A stretch of DNA of 7,522 nt from Corynebacterium sp. (GTDB lineage Bacteria; Actinomycetota; Actinomycetes; Mycobacteriales; Mycobacteriaceae). Location: assembly GCF_030826625.1 (NCBI RefSeq), contig NZ_JAPJNQ010000094.1, forward strand, positions 1 to 7,522, written 5' to 3'. The notes under the pieces are model-generated. The model worked only from the letters and a program-made list of their open reading frames with translations, searched no databases and was not told where the DNA came from. Numbering within the stretch: the first letter of the stretch is position 1; every line of letters begins with the position of its first letter. Shown piece by piece: positions 4,458 through 7,522 of this stretch. The position numbers were made by a program, and so were the translations under genes.

Positions 4458-6935
4458 TTAGTCTATCGTGCGATGCTTGCTGGGTTGCTCATTACGCATG
4501 GCATGCTCACTCTGCTGCTCTTCCCGATCCAGCGCAGGCACCTCCTCGTCATCTTCCAGGCTCGTGCCTTCCACATCCAGGTGCGGGGTCACCTTGTCCA
4601 GCCAACGCGGCCACCACCAGTTACCGCGCCCCATCAAGAACATCGCGGCGGGCACAAACGTCATGCGGATGAAGAAGGCGTCGAAAAGCACCGCCACACC
4701 CAACGCAAAACCAAAAATGCTGATAAACGGCAACGGCTGGCCAATGAAGCCGACGAACACCGCGATCATAATGACAGCTGCCGCCGTGACGACGCGCGCG
4801 CCCTGACTAAACCCAGCGATGGTGGAATAGTCGATCCGGTTGTAATCACGCGCATCCGGGTCGTAGCGGGCGAATTTCTGCAGGCCATCCCCGTGCGTCG
4901 CGGCGAAAGCCTCCCGCATGCGGGTGACCAAAAAGATCTGATAATCCATCGCCAGGCCGAAGGTCAGGCCGATGAGGAAGATCGGCATAAACGAGATCAG
5001 CGGACCCGGCGCGTCGACGAAGCCACCCAGGCCTTCCTGCCAAAACAGCACCGTAACGCCGAAAGCCGCGCCCACCGAAAGCAAGAACCCGGCCCCAGCG
5101 ACCAGCGGCACCAACAGGGACCGGAAAACCATGATCAACAAGAGCACAGCCACGCCGACGACTACCGCCAGATACAGTGGCATGACCTGGGCCAGGCGCT
5201 CAGTGATATCCACCTGCACCGCGGTCAGGCCCGTCAGGCCGACGCTGGTTCCGGTGGCGCGTTCAACCTCCGCATTGACGCGGTTCAGGTTTTCCACCAG
5301 GTCGACGGTAGCGGGATCAGCCGGGCCGGTTTTCGGGGTGACCAGGATCTGGGCGGCGCGACCATCGTCGGCAAGCGCAACCAGTTGGGCGTGGTCGACG
5401 GCAGCCAGGGTATTGATCTGGTTGACGGTGTACAGGTAGCTCGCGCGGGCGGCTTTGTCCTCGCGAGTGAGCTCTTCAGCATCACCCTGCAGCTCGATCA
5501 TCGTCTGCAGCGCGGCGGCGTCCTCATTGACGGTGTGGGCGTCGACAAGCGTCAACAGCGGGCCATTCGTGCCCGGACCAAACCCCTCGGCCTTCAAATC
5601 CGCGGCCTTGCGCTGCGTGGTTTCCGGGTTACCAGTGGTGTCATTCGGCAACGCGAGCTCCAGGCGCGTCAACGGCGTGGCAGCCGCACCCATTCCGAGC
5701 ACGACCAGCAACAACATCACAGCCGGGAAACGCTGCACGAGCCCCACCCAGCGCCGCCCCAGCGTCGGGCCCTGCTTCACCTTGCCGTTACGACGCGGGC
5801 GGCCAGCAATGCCGGGGAGTGCGAAGCCGAAGGAGCGATCGCCAAGCAAGCCCAAAATAGCTGGCAACAGGGTTAGCGGCACGACGGTAGCCAGCGCGAC
5901 GGTCGCTGCCGCGGCCAGACCCATCGCGGTCAGGAACTCGATCTGCGCAACCCAAAGCATGGCCAGCGCGATGAAGTTGGTAAGCCCCGCGAAAACCACC
6001 GACGAGCCCGCCGTACCGCAGGCCAGGGCGATGGCTTTGTCATTCGGCAGACGCTGCTGCTCGCTGCGGTAACGCGACATCACAAACAGCGCATAGTCAA
6101 TGCCGACAGCCAGGCCGACCATGAGCGCCAACACCGGGGTCATGTCATTCAGCTCTGCAAAGCCGGTGGCCGTGATGACCCACAATGCGCCAATCGCCAC
6201 GGCCACGATCGCGGTGACGATCGGCAGAATCGCCGCAATCAACGAGCCAAAGGTCACCACCAACACCAGGAACGCGATGGATAATCCAATCCACTCGTTG
6301 GACAACTCGATCTCGATCGGGTCACCAAAGCCTTCGCCGGAAGCCTCCACCGTCAGCCCAGCGTCACGGCCAATATCCATGGCCTGGTAGACGGCGTCGT
6401 ACTGTTCCGGCTGCACCTCGTAGGCGTTCGGCGCATCGAATTTGAAAGTGGTCCAGCCGATGGTTTCGTCGTCGTTAAGCAGACGCAGATGCTGTGCATC
6501 CAGGCGGGCGGTTTCTTCCGGCAGGCCCTGCTCCACGCCCAAGCGCTCGACGGTTTCCACCAGCTCCGGCGACAGCATGACGGGGTTGCCGAATCGCATC
6601 TCGTTTTCGATGACGAGGTTTTCTTCCAAGCTGGCGATGACCTCGTCGATCGCGGCAGTGTTCTCGGGGTCGCTGAGTTTTTCGCCCTCCGGGGCTTGGA
6701 AAACCAGGTTGACGGTTGCCGCAGCGGCCGGGTTGCCGTCTTCCGGGAAAAGCTCGACGACGCGTTTGGTGGTGTCGATCGTTGGGGTGTCATCGATTTC
6801 GAAGTCGCCGGTGAAGGAGCCGGACAGGCTCAGCGCTGCACCGACGGACGCGGCGAGGATGACCAGCCACGCGATGATGACGCTCCAGCTGTGGCGGAAG
6901 GAGAACAAACCCAGCCGGTATAAAAATTTTGCCAC
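4458..6935 (-). CDS. MMPL/RND-family membrane transporter
   Basis: An 825-residue proton-driven exporter of the MMPL branch of the RND superfamily, in the cytoplasmic membrane. The start is GTG at 6935, supported by TAAGGCG seven to fourteen bases upstream. One N-terminal membrane helix (about 18-38) is followed by an extracytoplasmic domain (about 42-210) and a block of helices (215-365). A long cytoplasmic linker comes next (366-402), and the second half repeats the plan: helix about 404-424, extracytoplasmic domain 425-580, helices 585-765. Each half carries the Asp-Tyr proton-relay pair of the family: D280-Y281 in GLAVGIDYALF and D664-Y665 in FGLAMDYQIF. The tail after 780 is acidic and cytoplasmic. 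In mycolic-acid bacteria MMPL proteins export lipids, but this two-fold symmetric form is also widespread outside them, so the substrate is unknown. It is probably the first gene of the tgt-gluQ transcript. Confidence 0.9.
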   Translation of the reverse strand: MAKFLYRLGLFSFRHSWSVIIAWLVILAASVGAALSLSGSFTGDFEIDDTPTIDTTKRVVELFPEDGNPAAAATVNLVFQAPEGEKLSDPENTAAIDEVIASLEENLVIENEMRFGNPVMLSPELVETVERLGVEQGLPEETARLDAQHLRLLNDDETIGWTTFKFDAPNAYEVQPEQYDAVYQAMDIGRDAGLTVEASGEGFGDPIEIELSNEWIGLSIAFLVLVVTFGSLIAAILPIVTAIVAVAIGALWVITATGFAELNDMTPVLALMVGLAVGIDYALFVMSRYRSEQQRLPNDKAIALACGTAGSSVVFAGLTNFIALAMLWVAQIEFLTAMGLAAAATVALATVVPLTLLPAILGLLGDRSFGFALPGIAGRPRRNGKVKQGPTLGRRWVGLVQRFPAVMLLLVVLGMGAAATPLTRLELALPNDTTGNPETTQRKAADLKAEGFGPGTNGPLLTLVDAHTVNEDAAALQTMIELQGDAEELTREDKAARASYLYTVNQINTLAAVDHAQLVALADDGRAAQILVTPKTGPADPATVDLVENLNRVNAEVERATGTSVGLTGLTAVQVDITERLAQVMPLYLAVVVGVAVLLLIMVFRSLLVPLVAGAGFLLSVGAAFGVTVLFWQEGLGGFVDAPGPLISFMPIFLIGLTFGLAMDYQIFLVTRMREAFAATHGDGLQKFARYDPDARDYNRIDYSTIAGFSQGARVVTAAAVIMIAVFVGFIGQPLPFISIFGFALGVAVLFDAFFIRMTFVPAAMFLMGRGNWWWPRWLDKVTPHLDVEGTSLEDDEEVPALDREEQQSEHAMRNEQPSKHRTID

Positions 6936-7131
6936 GTTTTCGCCTTACCTCATCTTGTCTCATCTTGTGCGCTGCGGCTTGCGGCGTCGGGCCGTCACAG
7001 AGCCGTTGCCGTCTGAGCGTTGCTGCTGAGCACTGTTGCTTGGGGCGTGGTCTAGGGGTGTGTAGCCGACGTCCACGCCACTGCTCGCCGTGTTGCTGAT
7101 TCCGTCAACTCTATTAAATCGTGTTGGTATT
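6936..7131. other. Upstream region of the MMPL-tgt-gluQ cluster
   Basis: About 196 bases between the tRNA terminator and the MMPL start. The promoter of the cluster should lie here. On the minus strand a perfect-looking -35, TTGACG, occurs at 7103-7108, but no acceptable -10 follows at 16-19 bases, so I do not place a promoter. A 10-bp unit, ctcatcttgt, is tandemly repeated at 6949-6958 and 6959-6968, just upstream of the ribosome-binding site. Confidence 0.4.
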
Positions 7132-7163
7132 AAAAAAGCAGACCCTTGAAATAAGGATCTGCT
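7132..7163 (-). terminator. Rho-independent terminator of the tRNA-Ser gene
   Basis: On the minus strand AGCAGATCCTT and AAGGGTCTGCT pair into an 11-bp stem with one mismatch or G-U position, around a short ATTTC loop, followed by a run of Ts. It starts about six bases past the encoded CCA of the tRNA, so it ends that transcript and insulates the MMPL gene. Confidence 0.85.
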
Positions 7164-7168
7164 GTAAA

Positions 7169-7259
7169 TGGCGGTGGCGGCGGGATTCGAACCCGCGGTT
7201 GGGGGTTACCCAACAAACGCTTTCGAGGCGTTCACCTTCGGCCGCTCGGACACGCCACC
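7169..7259 (-). tRNA. tRNA-Ser(CGA)
   Basis: A class II (long variable arm) tRNA of 88 bases plus an encoded CCA. The acceptor strands GGTGGCG and CGCCACC pair perfectly, with discriminator G at 7172 and CCA at 7169-7171. The T-arm is CGCGGGTTCGAATCCCGCG-like, and the variable arm TTGGG-TAA-CCCCCAA forms a stem. The anticodon loop CTCGAAA (7221-7227 on the opposite strand) gives anticodon CGA, which reads UCG serine codons. Length, long variable arm and G discriminator all fit serine. Confidence 0.95.
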
Positions 7260-7266
7260 GCCGATA

Positions 7267-7296
7267 AGGATAGAACAGACCGCGGCCTGTCTCCAA
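7267..7296 (-). promoter_or_regulatory. Candidate tRNA-Ser promoter with an internal palindrome
   Basis: On the minus strand TTGGAG (7291-7296) and TATCCT (7267-7272) are separated by 18 bases, a fair -35/-10 pair. The start would fall at about 7260, leaving almost no leader before the tRNA, which is unusually tight. The spacer contains a near-perfect 16-base palindrome, ACAGACCGCGGCCTGT, at 7275-7290, with one mismatched pair. Confidence 0.45.
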
Positions 7297-7335
7297 ATCT
7301 GGGGCGGGCACGGACGAATAAACGGCGAAAGTGGC

Positions 7336-7395
7336 GCCGTTTTACAAATAGGCACCCAAAACAGGGCCCAAATCAGACACTATTTGTAAAACGGC
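7336..7395. repeat. Inverted repeat, 16-bp perfect arms, 28-base loop
   Basis: GCCGTTTTACAAATAG at 7336-7351 is exactly complementary to CTATTTGTAAAACGGC at 7380-7395. The 28-base loop contains GGGCCC near its centre. Just outside, ACGGCG (7322-7327) can instead pair with CGCCGT (7335-7340), an overlapping alternative hairpin. No coding frame of note covers it. It could be a dispersed palindromic repeat or the ends of a small non-autonomous element. Confidence 0.8.
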
Positions 7396-7447
7396 ACCAT
7401 TTCCGAGCCCCCAGAGGCCAAAACCGGATGGACGGCCGGATTGGCTG

Positions 7448-7480
7448 GGCGAATCTGCGAAGTGCAAGGCGAATGTGCGA
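7448..7480. repeat. Short direct repeat, 20-bp period
   Basis: GGCGAATCTGCGA at 7448-7460 recurs as GGCGAATGTGCGA at 7468-7480 with one mismatch. Both are followed within a few bases by TGCA. It lies between the large inverted repeat and the gluQ copy. Confidence 0.6.
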
Positions 7481-7485
7481 TTTTT

Positions 7486-7522
7486 GCAGACGACAACAAA
7501 TCGTTTCCCCGCACCACCTGCG
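7486..7522 (-). pseudogene. 37-bp exact duplicate of an internal gluQ segment, cut by the window edge
   Basis: The last 37 bases are identical to 2462-2498 in the same orientation. There they encode GluQ residues about 229-240 (QVVRGNDLLSSA). Homology stops sharply at 7486: to its left the sequence is unrelated (T-run) and the rest of the GluQ C-terminus is absent. What lies beyond 7522 is unknown. It could be a 3'-truncated second copy of gluQ or an assembly junction at a contig end. Confidence 0.6.

Noticed and set aside
4449..5876. 475-codon plus-strand open frame opposite the MMPL gene
   Set aside because: Antisense to a clear transporter gene; the translation is rich in Arg, His, Gln and Asp with no domain pattern, as expected of a GC-driven shadow.
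6442..7029. 195-codon and overlapping 144-codon plus-strand frames at the MMPL 5' end
   Set aside because: Both are shadows of the MMPL coding sequence and its upstream region, with no ribosome-binding site or recognisable content.
7169..7259. tRNA-Ser as an attachment site for an integrated element
   Set aside because: No integrase gene is present and no second copy of the tRNA 3' end is seen in the window.
7168..7389. Plus-strand 73-codon frame over the tRNA region
   Set aside because: It covers the antisense of tRNA-Ser and the inverted repeat; the apparent peptide is the translation of a conserved RNA gene.
1..7522. CRISPR array
   Set aside because: No set of regularly spaced repeats with unique spacers is present; the repeats seen occur only twice.

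Overview
The window looks like a piece of an actinobacterial chromosome, most likely a Corynebacterium or close relative. The reasons are a GC-rich core, a tRNA-guanine transglycosylase of the actinobacterial type (GGALDKG and HLLGISEPDD motifs) and an MMPL/RND exporter. The genus is an inference from protein style; no search was possible.

Layout. Bases 1-943 are a lower-GC accessory stretch. It holds an unresolved open frame at the left edge, a long gap, a small two-helix membrane protein (506-709, +) followed by a GC hairpin, and a helix-turn-helix remnant on the minus strand. Bases 944-2175 are a complete-looking IS3-family insertion sequence on the minus strand, with orfA, orfB, an A6 frameshift site and imperfect terminal inverted repeats, but no visible target duplication. 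Bases 2203-6935 are a minus-strand cluster read in the order MMPL exporter, tgt, gluQ. Its genes are separated by 43 bp and then overlap by 17 bp. Next come a rho-independent terminator (7132-7163) and a tRNA-Ser(CGA) gene (7169-7259), both on the minus strand. The last 260 bases hold a palindrome inside the likely tRNA promoter, a large inverted repeat, a short direct repeat, and a 37-bp exact copy of part of gluQ that runs off the right edge.

How the genes fit together. Tgt exchanges guanine-34 of GUN-anticodon tRNAs for a queuine-type base, and GluQ glutamylates the queuosine of tRNA-Asp. The tgt-gluQ overlap is therefore a coherent tRNA wobble-base modification unit. The MMPL exporter upstream is probably only a co-transcribed neighbour. 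The IS sits 27 bp past the gluQ stop in the same orientation and may receive read-through transcription.

Most notable points: the Tgt lacks all three cysteines of the family zinc site while keeping its catalytic aspartates; a 27-bp tandem repeat gives GluQ an Ala-rich N-terminal extension; and the 37-bp gluQ copy at the right edge suggests either a partial duplication or a contig-end artefact. I found no convincing new multi-gene system.
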